From: Crotalaria pallida
Lineage: Eukaryota; Streptophyta; Magnoliopsida; Fabales; Fabaceae
NCBI GenBank assembly: GCA_037953625.1
Contig: CM075652.1
Coordinates: 54,925,501-54,989,500, forward strand
DNA length: 64,000 bases
Direction of reading: 5' to 3'
Below the pieces are notes generated by a model, which saw only the letters and a list, made by a program, of their open reading frames with translations, had not been told where the DNA came from and did not search any database. A program made the translations under genes and the position numbers. How positions within the stretch are numbered: the stretch's first letter is position 1; the number at the start of each line of letters is the position of its first letter. Shown one piece after another: positions 42,481 to 53,142 of this stretch.

Positions 42481-42689
42481 CTTTTCTATTCACTTCAGTC
42501 ACTCCCTGCTTCATTTCCTTTCAATATATCAGACTCTGCTTCGTTCCCTGCTTTATATTCTTTCACTTCATCCAATCCTTGCTTCATACCCTTGCATTGA
42601 TCACTTCCTCTTTCACTTCAGTCACTTCTTGCATCACACTTTGTACATCTCTTTTTTCATCTTGTTGCGATGTAACACTTATCAACGCC

Positions 42690-43171
42690 CATACCTCCTA
42701 AAAAGAAATCAAAGAGAGATGTTGCTTGGGATCTTTTCAAGTCTCTTGAGACTAGATTGCATCATCTTGATGAAACACAAGAGGTTGCTCCTTGTGAGCA
42801 AGTGCTAGAAGAGGTAAAAAATTTATTTAAAAAAATGAATAAAGTAGATGATGCTCTTGAGTGCTTTAACGATAAAGACCATGATGGGGGTTTGGAAGCT
42901 TTTTTTATTAAAAGGAAAAGGGGGTGTTGGGTCTTCTTCGTCCTTGAAACAAAAAACTATAAATTCTACTGTTAAGGATAGGAATATTTGTAAATGCATA
43001 TACGGCAATGCATTTCCATTTAATTCGGTTAACAATCCATTATTTATTAATATGGTGAAATCTATTTCTAAATATGGTAGAGGCTTAAAACCACTTACTT
43101 ATCATGAAGTAAGGGTCTCATTCTTGAAGAAAGAAGTAAACCTTGATTGTGCAAGTTTGTATATATACTAG
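42690..43171 (+). pseudogene. hAT transposase fragment (DUF659-type), frameshifted
   Basis: Two overlapping frames join into one family-like order. The first has PPKKKSKRDVAWDLFKSLE and FFIKRKRG (42686-42920). The second, after a shift near 42925, has NAFPFNSVNNPLFINMVKSI and GRGLKPLTYHEVRVSFLKKE. The latter is the start of the DUF659 domain in plant hAT (BED zinc finger) transposases. The catalytic core and dimerisation domain are missing. Homology ends where a Helitron-like terminus begins at about 43154. Confidence 0.75.
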
Positions 43172-43232
43172 TAAATTTACCCGTGCATAGTTTGTATATA
43201 TACTAGTAAATTTACCCGTGCTATGCATGGGT
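43154..43232 (-). mobile_element. Helitron-like 3' terminus, duplicated
   Basis: On the minus strand the hairpin ACCCATGC-ATA-GCACGGGT (43232-43214) is followed after 7 bases by CTAG (43206-43203) and a T. This is the layout of plant Helitron 3' ends (hairpin, short spacer, CTRR, inserted before T). A 35-bp direct repeat carries a second, partial terminus at 43154-43188. The Helitron body would extend to the right. Its TC 5' end was not identified. Confidence 0.6.
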
Positions 43233-43550
43233 CTTAAATTTTTGTTATCTAAGTTTATGTTTTTGTTTGTATTGAAAATTTGTGTATATGCTACATTAAT
43301 TTATTGAAAGCATTACCTTTAAAGTAAAGTATTTATGAATAGAGTTAAATAGTTTAATGAAACTTGAATTCAGTATTTTATAAGGTTAATTAGTTATGTG
43401 ATTTGAGGTGATGTTAAAAAAAATGAAATGTGAAACAAACAATACAATTTAAAGAGTAAATAATATGTACTATAGTAAGAGAATTGTAATGTATAAGTAC
43501 AAAAGTTTTGCATGATAATAACAAAAATATTTACTGAAATACTACTTAAA

Positions 43551-43728
43551 GGGTTTTCTTAATCTCAACCCTTAGGGTTGAGGATAAGCACCTCAAAGTA
43601 GTTAAGATGTCTTGAGAAAATAAAAAATAAGTCCTTTGATTTATTCTATGCATCATTTTCAAGAAATCTCAACCACTTTGGGATGTTTATCTAGGGCTGA
43701 GGTTAAGAAAACTCATGTTTATTTTGGT
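43551..43728. mobile_element. Small foldback MITE
   Basis: The left end GGGTTTTCTTAATCTCAACC pairs imperfectly with GGCTGAGGTTAAGAAAACTC at the right (43691-43715), with CAAAGTAGTTAAGATG opposite CTCAACCACTTTGGG inside. Related sequence occurs near 5385. Confidence 0.55.
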
Positions 43729-44243
43729 TTATCCAACCAATCTTTACAACATAGCAACAAGATTGAGTTGCTTGTTATTCATTTTATTTTATTTTTGCAG
43801 CTAGCTTTGATGATACTAAATTTCAATAAGTTATTTCTAATGGCTCATTAGATTTTGATGAGTAGTGGACTTAACTGATTTCAGAGATTGAGAAGATATA
43901 TCCGATAGGTTTGATTCTACTATGTGAAATATTTGACTCATAATTGACTTTCTTCCATTTTCTTTCTGTTATATTTTAGATCAACATAATAAAATGGAAG
44001 AAAGTCAATTGTGAGTCAAAGATTTCACATAGTGGAATCAAACCTACCGGATATATCTTCTCAATCTTTGAAATCAGTGAAATCCACTCATCAAAATCTA
44101 ATGAGCCATTAAAAATAACTTGTTGAAATTCAGTATCATCAAAGCTAACTGCAAAAATAAAATAAAATGGATAACAAGCAACTCAGTCTTGTTGCTATGT
44201 TGTATAGATTGGTTGGATGAAGCAAAATAATCATAACTGTCAA
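43712..44243. repeat. Long inverted repeat made of a captured PRP39-like gene fragment
   Basis: Arms of about 250 bp (43712-43961 and 43991-44243) are some 90% identical, separated by a 29-nt spacer. Each arm has intron-like sequence, a TTTTTGCAG splice acceptor and then exon-like sequence. In the right arm (minus strand) the exon stays open and reads SFDDTEFQQVIFNGSLDFDE then WISLISKIEKIYP. The left arm has stops. SLDFxxWxSLIxExEK resembles the N-terminal HAT repeats of plant PRP39, a U1 snRNP splicing factor, but this is recalled without a search. Intron sequence in both arms means capture at DNA level. Confidence 0.7.
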
Positions 44244-45365
44244 AAATCAGATGAGGGATAATTAATTTAATGAATAACTATTGAAAACACATCACTTGTT
44301 TCACAATCAACCTCCAAGAATTAAGAACAAAGAAAAGAGGTGCCAATATTAATAATGTAGTACAAATTAGAATCTAATACCTTTGATACATGTCATATCC
44401 GAGAAAGACCGTTCTAGCGAGCTAAGAAGCATGAACATTTAAGAGCAATGCAATACAACCACTCAGAAGTTTCATTATTTGATAGCAATTTAGGGTGTTT
44501 GGTATAGATTATTGAAAATTTAAGGCCTTTTTTTTTCCATAAAAAAGCTTTTTCATATATAGTTTTTTCTGCTCGACTTCAAGCTTAAAATTGAAAAAAA
44601 AATGTTTTTCTTCTTAAAATAAGCATTTTCCCCACATCTCCACGGGAGGACTGTTTGATTGATTCGATCTCAATATGATTATTTTGTGCAAAAGACATTT
44701 ACACCCCGCAAACTAGCCAAATATTATAAACATAACAAATTACTTCATACCCTTTTATAAAATTGACTACTGAGAAAGCCTTTTTCACACAATCCAAACG
44801 ATAAATAGATTCAGATTATAATCAATTGTAATCATAATCAATTCGTGAAATAATTAATAGCTTCTCCGAGTGTACCAAGAAAATTGAACGAAATCACCGG
44901 CAAGCGCCTACCAATCTTTATCACTAAATTAAAGCGGCACGGTGGCATGCTTTGGGTTATAAAATTTTGAGCATTCAGAATGTAATGTAAGCAGATATAA
45001 TAATTAAGTTTAGAGCATAATAATAAAAATGAAAAGAGATTGAAAAACAAAATAAATCACCATGGAAAGAATAAAAGAAGCAGGGAGGTTGAGATTAACA
45101 TGCCTGTTGATTGTGATGAGCATAGCAGCGCCATTGGAGGAGGGTGATTCGATCAAGAGGAGAAGGAGGATCGGTGATTCGATGAGAGGAGGAGGAGGAA
45201 AACACTGCCGTCCATCTTGCTGAAAGATTATATAGTACCGTTTGACTGAGAGAACACTAACACTCCCGCGCGCCCACTGCAACATCGTCAATAAAATGCT
45301 CATTTATATATATACCTCTCGGTCTCACCACCTCTTTTTGTCTTTCTTTTTTCAATTTTTTTTAT

Positions 45366-45540
45366 TAGAATTCCTCGCGAAACCACCGGTATCCCCAAGA
45401 GCACCCTTAATATTAGGGAGCTCTTGAGACTAATCCGGAGTGAGCTGCGTGCCTGGCTCTTCCTGGGAGATTTTTTTAGTGGGAATCGAACACGGGGCTA
45501 CTAGCACCCTTGTAGTGAACCAAGCCCCGTTGGTCTCTTT
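45366..45540 (-). mobile_element. tRNA-derived SINE (different family)
   Basis: On the minus strand: GGGGCTTGGTTCACTACAAG (A-box-like), then CCCGTGTTCGATTCCCACT (B box), then a unique body ending in GGTGGTTTCGCG. The order and 30-40 bp box spacing fit a tRNA-derived SINE. Flanking repeats are not clear. Confidence 0.65.
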
Positions 45541-45810
45541 TCAATCTTTTTTAAACCTCTTATTTTTATTTTTTGCCAAAGTGACTAACTACCTTGAAGA
45601 GTATTGGTAAATGAATTTTATCGAAAATCTAATATTTTTAAAATGAAAATAGAAAACATCTTCATGAATCAATCGAATTTTTAGATTTTCGATGTAAGAT
45701 TTATTTTACAAATATTTCTCAAAGTACTAATTACTTTGAAAAAAATAAAAATAAATGAGAGGTAAAAAAATTGAATAGAAGAAGACAAAAAAAAAGGTAG
45801 TGATAGTGAG

Positions 45811-45830
45811 GTGTGTGTGTGTGTGTGTGT

Positions 45831-45902
<72 letters not shown>
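45811..45902 (+). repeat. Compound microsatellite (GT)n(AT)n(AG)n
   Basis: About ten GT units, then about twenty TA/AT units, then about eleven AG units in direct succession. It lies in the loop of the large foldback. Short frames across it are artefacts. Confidence 0.97.
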
Positions 45903-46184
45903 GTTGGCTCTTTTACACAAAGCAGCATTTTAATGACGGCGTTGTAGTGGGTGAGAGTGTTAGTGTATCTCTCAGCCAAATGATACTATATATCTCTCAA
46001 CCAAATGGACGATAGTGTTATCCTCTTTCTCCTCTAATCGAATCACCCTTCTTCTTCTTTAAGCAAATCACCCTCCTCCTCCAATTGGCGCTGCTATGCT
46101 CATCCCAACAAGCAAGCATGTTAATCTCCATGCTTCTTTTTTTCTTCCCATGATGATTTATTTTGTTTTTTTTTTCACAATCTC

Positions 46185-46186
<2 letters not shown>

Positions 46187-46227
<41 letters not shown>

Positions 46228-46228
46228 G
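46187..46228 (+). repeat. (ATT)n microsatellite
   Basis: About fourteen consecutive TTA/ATT triplets in the right arm of the large foldback. The left arm carries only AATAATAATAA at the matching site, so the run expanded after duplication. Confidence 0.95.
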
Positions 46229-46454
46229 CTCTAAACTGAATTATCTACTAACATTCTGAATTTTAAGTATGCTTAAACATAACTGCTCAAACATTTAAAA
46301 CTAAAAACATGTTACCGTGCTGGTTTAGTGATAAAGGTTGGTTGGCGGTGATTTCTGATCAATTTATTGTTTGGTAGCTGTTAATTATTTCACGGATTTA
46401 AGACATATTGTGTGGTCAAATTGTTGATTACTTAATTCCCGTCTAAAGGAATTA

Positions 46455-46858
46455 GGGAGATGTTATTAACACCCGTTTTATTATTACTTGCACCCGGTTT
46501 TTTTTAATTTTTTGTATTTGTTTACCAATATTACCCTTGTATTAATACTACTTATACCCATATATTTAATACTCACACCCTAATCCTATTTCTAAAAACC
46601 TCCAATTGTCACTACTCACACCCATTACCTTCAACCTCTCATCCCAAATATGATGATTACATGTGTTGAGGATGGGAGATTGAAGGTGATGGGTGTGAGT
46701 AGTGATAATTGGAGGTTTTTAGGAATAAAATTAGGGTGTGAGTATTAAATATATGGGTGTAAGTAGTATTAATATAAGGGTAATATTGATAAATAAATGC
46801 AAAAAATTAAAAAAATCGGGTGCAAGTAATAATGAAACGGGTGTTAATAACATCTCTC
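46455..46858. mobile_element. Foldback Mutator-like MITE nested in the large foldback
   Basis: The flanks AAGGAATTA (46446-46454) and AAGGATTTA (46859-46867) match at 8 of 9. The ends GGGAGATGTTATTAACACCC and, inward from the right, GAGAGATGTTATTAACACCC continue into arms of about 190 bp around a 24-nt loop. It interrupts the right arm of the surrounding inverted repeat. Confidence 0.9.
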
Positions 46859-47099
46859 AAGGATTTAAGCATTTTATCATTTACTTAACTATAGGTACTG
46901 AGTTTAGTATATCTAAATAAATTAGATTATCATTATAATGAATTATAATTTGAGTATGTTTATCGTTTGGATTGTGTAAAGAAAAAAAAGATTTTCTCGA
47001 TAGTAAATTTTATAAATGAGTATGAAGTCATTTGTTATGTTTAAAATATCTGGCTAGTTGAGTGGTGTAATTGTCTTTTACACAAAATGATCATATTAA

Positions 47100-48008
47100 G
47101 CAATAATAAAATTTAATCATATTAAGCAATAAAAAAGGTTTTCTCGATAGTAAATTTTTTTGTTGTCTACTCTTAATTGTTGAGTTATAACACAAGCTTA
47201 ATTTTACATACCATTTGGTCGAGGTGAAACGTGAGCCCCGGTTCTTTAGTTGACCTTCGATCTCGCCAAGTATGTACTCCTCGAACACATCGTAATTTGA
47301 ATTGAATGAATTACTGAATTTGAGATTCGAAACGATAATGAATTTTAAAGATACAAATCGATGTTTGTATCAAGAATCAATGAATCATAGGTGAATCACG
47401 ATTTTGGGGTGCTTTGTGCGATTCGTGCACAACCTAAAATATGAGAAGATGGCTTTTAAAAACAAATGGTTGTGTGTGGTTGGGATTTCACTCGAACACA
47501 TCGATGCTCTAGTGACAACGAGGCTCTAGTGGTAGGTTGGATAGACAAAGACTGTGAATGTGTTGGGGTTATGATAAGGATGAAATGTACTCAGATTTAT
47601 AGTACTTCGATGGTTGGTGAAAAATGAAAAAAACAAGGGGCAACCACTAAAAAACAATTAGCGGTGAAAGAAAACAGTGGGTGGGAGATGAAAAACAAGG
47701 AGCTGCCATTATAAATAATTAGCCGTAAAAGAAAACATTGGACGCGCAAGTTCTTAGATGGCTAGAGATAAATGAAAAAACAAGGGGTGACTACTAAAAA
47801 ATCATTAGCGGTACAAGGAAACAATGGGTGGTAAATGAAAAACAATGGGCCAACACTATAAACAATTAGCAGTAAAAGAAAACAGGGGGTGCGCTAAAAT
47901 CTCAATTTTGAATTGGGGTTCTTAGTTCTGCATGAAATTCAAAACGCACAATTTGGATGCCGTTTTACTAGCTTTATAATTTTAAGGAAAAAAATACTTA
48001 TTACTACT
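47100..48008. repeat. Intergenic DNA with a ~70-bp degenerate tandem repeat
   Basis: Four to five imperfect copies of a unit containing GAAAAACAAGGGGCAACCAC, AAACAATTAGCGGTGAAAGA and AAACAGTGGGTG lie between 47618 and 47895. The remainder (47100-47600) shows no gene. Confidence 0.7.
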
Positions 48009-49013
48009 GGGTTTCAGTTTATTGACCCCCCCTCCCCACCCCCGCCCCCCCCACTTAATCACCTGACCCCCTTTTTTTGCCAAAACCCGAAATTGCCCTT
48101 TTTTTTTGTTTGTAACACACTCGTTGGAGAGCCAGCAAGAATTCGAATAAGCTAAAAAAATACTGCTCGCTGGGGGATCAGCGAGCTGTGTAAATTTACA
48201 CACTCGCTGACCCTGGAGCGAACCAAGAGATTTATGCATCAGAATAGCTCGCTCAGGGGTCAGTGAGTGTGTAAATTTACACGGCTCGCTGACCCCACAG
48301 GGAGTAGTATTTTTTTTTTTTTGCTTTTTTGAATTCTCGCTGGCCCTCTAGCGTGAATGTAAAATATGTGTACTCGCTGGTACCTCAATGAGTTCTTTTC
48401 TTTTCTTTTTCTTTCTTCGAACTCTCGCTTACACTTCAGCGAGAGTGAATATTATGCACCTCAAGTCCGTTAGTTTATTATTGAGTGTTCATTGCACTAC
48501 TTTGACAGTTGTTGATTCCTTTTGCCCAATTGCACTCTTCCATGTGCTGCTCACTTATTTTTCATTATTTCCATTCGTTGCACTTGGCTTTGTTGCATAA
48601 TCTCTATCATGTGTTGTGTTGAGTTCGTGCCTTGCATTTTTTAACAAATTTAACAATCTCGCTGGGGGTCAGCGACCTTCACAAATTTAATAATCTCGCT
48701 GGGGTCAGCGAGAAGGCAAAAAAGGGGAAAAAAATAAAGCTCACCGAAGGGTTAGCTAGCTGTGTAAAATAACAAACTCGTTGACCCTGGAGCAAGAAGG
48801 CAAAAAAAAAAAAAAAAACTCGCTGAAGGGTTTGTGAGTGTGTAAATTTACACAGCTGGCTGACCCCCCAGCGAGTAGTATTTTTTTTTGCTTTTTCGAA
48901 TTCTCGCTGGCCCTCCAGTGAGTGTGTTATAAACCCAGAAAAAAAGGCAATTTTGGGATGTTGCAAAAAAAAAGGGTCAAGTGATTAAGTGGGGGGTCAA
49001 TAAACTAAAACTC
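48009..49013. mobile_element. Mutator-like non-autonomous element with CGCTG dyads
   Basis: The 9-mers ATTACTACT (48000-48008) and ATTACTAAT (49014-49022) match at 8 of 9. The ends GGGTTTCAGTTTATTGACC and, inward from the right, GAGTTTTAGTTTATTGACC open inverted repeats that run more than 100 bp with indels. The interior is built of CTCGCTGACCCC-type pieces, their complements and three copies of the palindrome GTGTAAATTTACAC (48187, 48270, 48840). There is no coding capacity. Confidence 0.88.
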
Positions 49014-49122
49014 ATTACTAATTAGCATTGGAAATTAGGGCCCAGGGCATTGGTTTATAAACTTAAATGGTTATATAAAATTGAAAACTGTTGCTTTTTA
49101 TTACATTGATAATTACTTATTC

Positions 49123-49315
49123 CTTTGATTAGGTGATGTCTGGGCTTCACATTTTTTTGTGGTCCAACTAATCCACCTCGGATCAGCGAATTGTGCAAAT
49201 CTTTGATCGACTCAATGATATGGATCCTCCCAAAGAATTGTTGTCTCACTAGGACTCAGGCCTTTGACACTGAAGTCCCTAAGCGCCCAACCAATTTCTA
49301 CTTGAGTTTATCCTA
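49123..49315 (-). mobile_element. tRNA-derived SINE, diverged copy
   Basis: It shares with the SINE at 41669 the order GTCTGGGCTTCACATTTTTT, GGTCCAACTAATCCACCTCGG and TTGTTGTCTCACTAGGACTC on the plus strand. The B box has decayed (GCCTGAGTCC on the minus strand). No clear target duplication remains. Confidence 0.8.
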
Positions 49316-50239
49316 CTCAATTGTAACTCAGCTTTCAATTAGATATAAAATACATTTGCTAAGGATGATATGATAAGCATAAAATAGCATTATACCTCTT
49401 AACAAAAACTTCAAGCTTGAGTGAGGAAAAAAAAACTGATTGTACATTGATGTCAGATGGATGGACTGATGGAAAGAGGAAATCTCTTACGAATATTTCT
49501 TGTTAATAGTCTTAGTAGACCTTGTTTAAAATCTAGCATGCACCCATAGGTGGAGAGATTTTATCAACTTGGAACTTGCATTTACATTTACAAATAACAT
49601 CAAACTCAGTATATTGTCCTACTAATTATGTTATTCTTTCCATCCTCTGCTCAAGAATAGAAATGTATCCTATACATATACATATTAGGTACCAATACAA
49701 ATTGGATACGGATAAAAATATATGGGATACAAACCAATTTTAATATAATTTCTTTTTTGTCATTTTGGTACACGGATTTGGTACTTGGGCATTATTCCTC
49801 CACAATATATTATTCCAAAATTATGTCATTTAGGATGAGAATATAGATTTTTTCCCTTTTCCATTCTATTCACACATGATACCAAATCTTCAAGTTACAT
49901 AATCAACCTATCATCCTCACATCCTAGTTTCATTTATCAACCTCTCATCCCAAGACACACATTTTCTATCAGTGTCGATGCCGGTCCCTGTACCCGTACC
50001 TCAGATATTTGGAAAATGCTGAATCCCGTACCCATATCCATACCGAGTACCGTACCCTTATACATGCACATAGGTCTGCCCAAGCCGAGAGTGCAAGAGA
50101 AAAATTAATAGAAAGTAAATTATTTTGAGGAAGATATAATACACATTGAACTTATGAAATCCCAAAAAAACATGGAGTTCGGGGAAGAATTCTACTTTAC
50201 AGCTGACTTTGACTGACAACCACTATCTCAGGCAAAAAA
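49316..50239. other. Intergenic DNA
   Basis: No gene seen. GGTACC/GGATAC-rich degenerate repeats lie at 49670-50060, for example CCCTGTACCCGTACC and CCGTACCCATATCC. They resemble a decayed hAT-like MITE of the type at 39537. Confidence 0.4.
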
Positions 50240-51598
50240 TTAAGGGTTTCTTAGAGCTGCCAAACGCTCCTCAAGGTCATCGACTCCCGAGCTGCAATGG
50301 CAACAAATTTCCAAGGTCAAACAAACTCACAAAGAAAGCAAGCAGCTATAGATGTTCGTAACATTTTAGCAAAACAGAGGCGTGAATTCGGAAATTCAAA
50401 TACATAAAGAGACCTAGCAAAGAAAAGAAATTCAAGTATTTCTTTCTCTTAACTTCCTGAAAGACAATGGATGGGAGAAAACCGGTAATGATTAAAAAAT
50501 GTTAGATGGTAGATACCGGCTGACATTTTCAGTCTTCTTTGTCGCGATTTTAAGTTACACAAAGAATTCGCGATCTTAAGACAAAGGATGGAGGGCAACT
50601 AGTGAGAAAATGTTATATGGTAATAACTGCTAACATTTTCAGCGTTCTTTGTTTTGATTCTGCCTTTGGGAGCTGCTGATAACTACCAGAGTTCAAATAA
50701 ATAAATTAGCTTGAGCAAAAAGCATCAAGAAAAATTATAGGGGTAAAAAGATACATAACAAGTAATTTCTACTTGTGAGACAACATCCACGCCAATCTCA
50801 TCAAGCACCTGCCAAAAGGGAAGTAAGTGAAACTGGCATCAGTTACTATCCAAATTTCAAAAACCTTGTTGTTGCCTCCAAATAATCAAATCTTGAACTT
50901 CTTCCCATCTAAACTTGTTACTCTTGTTGTGAATCCAAAATCATTCATCTAAACCCTAGTAATTTAAGCTACAAGACATCCAAGATTTTAAAAATAGTTT
51001 AAATTCTTGAGAAGGAAACGTGACAACATATCCGTCCTCCCCTTCTATTGATTTTTAATTTTAGAGGCTATGAGAGAACCCCTCCCCAAGCTTTTCCCTG
51101 CTTAGTCACCTAATTATCCCCATTAGATTCTGGATTGGCCTTGGAAATAGCTAAGATTTGAATTTGGACCTACAATTCCATGTTCAGTTTATCCTTATGG
51201 ACTGGAGAACAAGTTTTTGCATCATTCCTCTGATTAAACTGTTTCACAGGAGATTAATTGGCTACATCAAACATGTAACTGAGGCCTTCGATAGTTCCAA
51301 TAAATCATGTTAAAATCCTTGCCAATATCGCAGACTAAAAGTTCTGTAAAATAAAATGCAACTAGAGAAGATAATTAGTACCTGGTTTGTCAGCTCTTCA
51401 GTCTCGTCTTCAGCTTTATCATTATCTAAGGCATCATCTATGGCATCTGACATCATTTCAGTCTGCACATTAAAGGAAGAACAATGAAGTCCTTAAGCTG
51501 CGATACACAATCAATGATTCTCCACTCATGTCCACTTTTGAATTTAATAAAATCAAACATCATCTTACAGTCATATCCATTTGCACCGATTGCTTGAT
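50240..51598 (-). pseudogene. ESCRT-III VPS2-type (VPS2.2/2.3-like) gene, 5'-truncated
   Basis: Exons read right to left on the minus strand: 51569 to about 51598 (KQSVQMDMT), 51382-51462 (TEMMSDAIDDALDNDKAEDE and TEELTNQ), 50773-50808 (VLDEIGVDVVSQ), about 50632-50682 (LSAAPKGRIKTKNAEN) and 50240-50291 (SGVDDLEERLAALRNP, stop). This is the acidic C-terminal half of a VPS2/CHMP2 protein, ending in the MIM1 motif DDLEERLAALR that binds the MIT domain of the VPS4 ATPase. ESCRT-III VPS2 helps cut vesicles into multivesicular bodies. Upstream exons for the N-terminal helices are missing: the first visible exon is cut within a codon stretch and joined to half of a hAT-like element. A ~118-bp tandem duplication also disturbs the penultimate exon. 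Introns are retained, so this is not a processed copy. It is most likely a broken gene fragment. Confidence 0.85.
50459..50660 (-). repeat. ~118-bp tandem duplication across a VPS2 exon/intron junction
   Basis: The blocks starting AAAGACAATGGATGGGAG (50459) and AAGACAAAGGATGGAGGG (50578) both continue through AAAATGTTAKATGGTA to YTAACATTTTCAG and TTCTTTG. The duplication copies the end of the exon encoding KGRIKTKNAEN and its splice donor. Only the distal copy keeps a GT donor in the right phase for the last exon. Confidence 0.75.
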
Positions 51599-51738
51599 TG
51601 CGGGTACCCGTGTAAATCCGGGGCAGGTCCGGGTTTGGATATTCATGAACGGGGCAGTTATTACTCGGACCCACCCGAACCCATTGTCATCCCTGGGCAT
51701 GGAGCCAAATGAATTGTTTTGCCTCCATATTAATTATA

Positions 51739-52212
51739 GGCTTAATTATGTCACAAGTCCCTGAAGTTTGGGGTACTTTTGTCATATACCCTTGTTCTTA
51801 TTTTTTCAATGTTTGACTCCCCGAAGTTACTTCTGGTTTTGTCATATACCCCTACTACCAATTCTAGCCAATTTTGCTGACATGTAACATCGAAATCCTG
51901 GTCAGACGTAGGAGGTTAGGCACGTGGTGCCCTGTGGGCGAATATCCTTTTTTTTATTTAAATTAAAAACCTAAAAAACTTAATATTTTTTATATTTTTA
52001 GTTAAATAAAAAAAGAAAAAAAAAGATTGAAGAAAGAGGTCGTTTTCGCCCATGTGACATTACGCGGTACCACATGACCAACCTAAAATTGACCAGAATT
52101 GATAGTAGGGGTATATGACAAACCCAGAAGTAACTTCGGAGAGTCTGACATAAAAAAAAATGTATCTGGCAAAAGTACCCCAAACTTCAGAAACTTATGA
52201 CATAATTAAGCC
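51739..52212. mobile_element. Mutator-like MITE (GGCTTAATTATG family) in copy B
   Basis: A perfect 9-bp duplication TTAATTATA lies at 51730-51738 and 52213-52221. The site is empty in copy A (ATTAATTATACTATC near 40112). The ends GGCTTAATTATGTCACAAGT pair over about 45 bp. It is 474 bp long and closely related to 40375-41175 without the nested Stowaway. Confidence 0.96.
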
Positions 52213-52972
52213 TTAATTATACTATCAAATGTGGTTTTGAGTGGCTAACATGACAACAAGACCACTTTAGCGTACTTAAAGAGGTGTGGAATTGAAACAA
52301 TATACGCAAACACATTCTGGTTGCCTACACACAATAGATTACAGAGAAAGTCTTGCGAAATTTCACGAATTTTCAATTTTTCATGCATATAGCAAACCTT
52401 GCATTATGATACTTGTATGCAATTGGATAAAAAGGTAGGGATCTCATGTTTCTTAAAGGTAAATAGCGAATTGTTAGTGATTGATTTGGATTTTGAGATA
52501 TATAAGAGGATCTTAGGATACTTGTTAAAGTTCTTACTAATGAATAAAAAGAAAAAGAAAAATCATAAGTTTCCATTTCTTCGTCTTTCAAAAATATAAA
52601 AAGCTACCTTTTCCAATAATTTTTATTTTATTTGGCTTATTAAAAAAATTGTTAGCATTTGCATATAAAAAAAAAGTAATGATTGAGAGACCTATATTGA
52701 GAGACCTACTCATAAACTTACATATAGAATTTTGAAATTTGTTATTTTTTAAGTTAAAAAAATAAAATAAAAGAACTTAAATGACAAATGTCACAATCTT
52801 GTGTGTAAGCTTATATGCAAACCTCTTAACTTAGGTCTCTAAATCATTTTCTAAAAAAATAATTGATTTTATTCTGATGTGTCAATGATCATGGGCTTAT
52901 CATTGACATGTCCATCATGTGCAGTGATGCTATCAAAAGTGGTTTTGAGTGGCAAACAACATGACTAGTTTA

Positions 52973-53142
52973 TTTTTTTCAAAACCAGTGGTGTTTGAGC
53001 TTCACATTTTTTGTGGTTCAACTAATCCATCTCGGATCCGCGAACTGTGCGAGTCTTTGACTCAACGGTATGGATCCTCCTCAGGAATTGTTACCTCACT
53101 GGGACTCAAACCTTTAACCCTGAAATTCACTTGGGTTACAAA
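52973..53142 (-). mobile_element. tRNA-derived SINE in repeat copy B
   Basis: This is the same insertion as 41669-41872, with perfect 12-bp flanks ATGACTAGTTTA (52961-52972 and 53143-53154). About 35 bp including the A-box region are deleted, so it is probably not transcribable. Confidence 0.9.

Larger units (their letters stand above)
44676..47091. mobile_element. Large foldback element with >500-bp terminal inverted repeats
   Basis: The left arm, 44676 to about 45255, is inversely repeated in 45940-46400 plus 46870-47091. Paired landmarks are ATATGATTATTTTGTGCAAA, CACAATCCAAACGATAAA and GCGCTGCTATGCTCAT. A later MITE (46455-46858) splits the right arm. The ~690-bp centre holds a SINE and microsatellites. 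Very long arms suggest a Mutator-like or Foldback element, but flanking duplications could not be settled. Confidence 0.7.

Noticed and set aside
45681..46015. Frames of Tyr-Ile or Arg-Glu repeats
   Set aside because: They are translations of the compound microsatellite, not genes.
46187..46228. CRISPR-like or regulatory repeat
   Set aside because: It is a plain ATT microsatellite. No spaced repeats of CRISPR type exist anywhere in the window.
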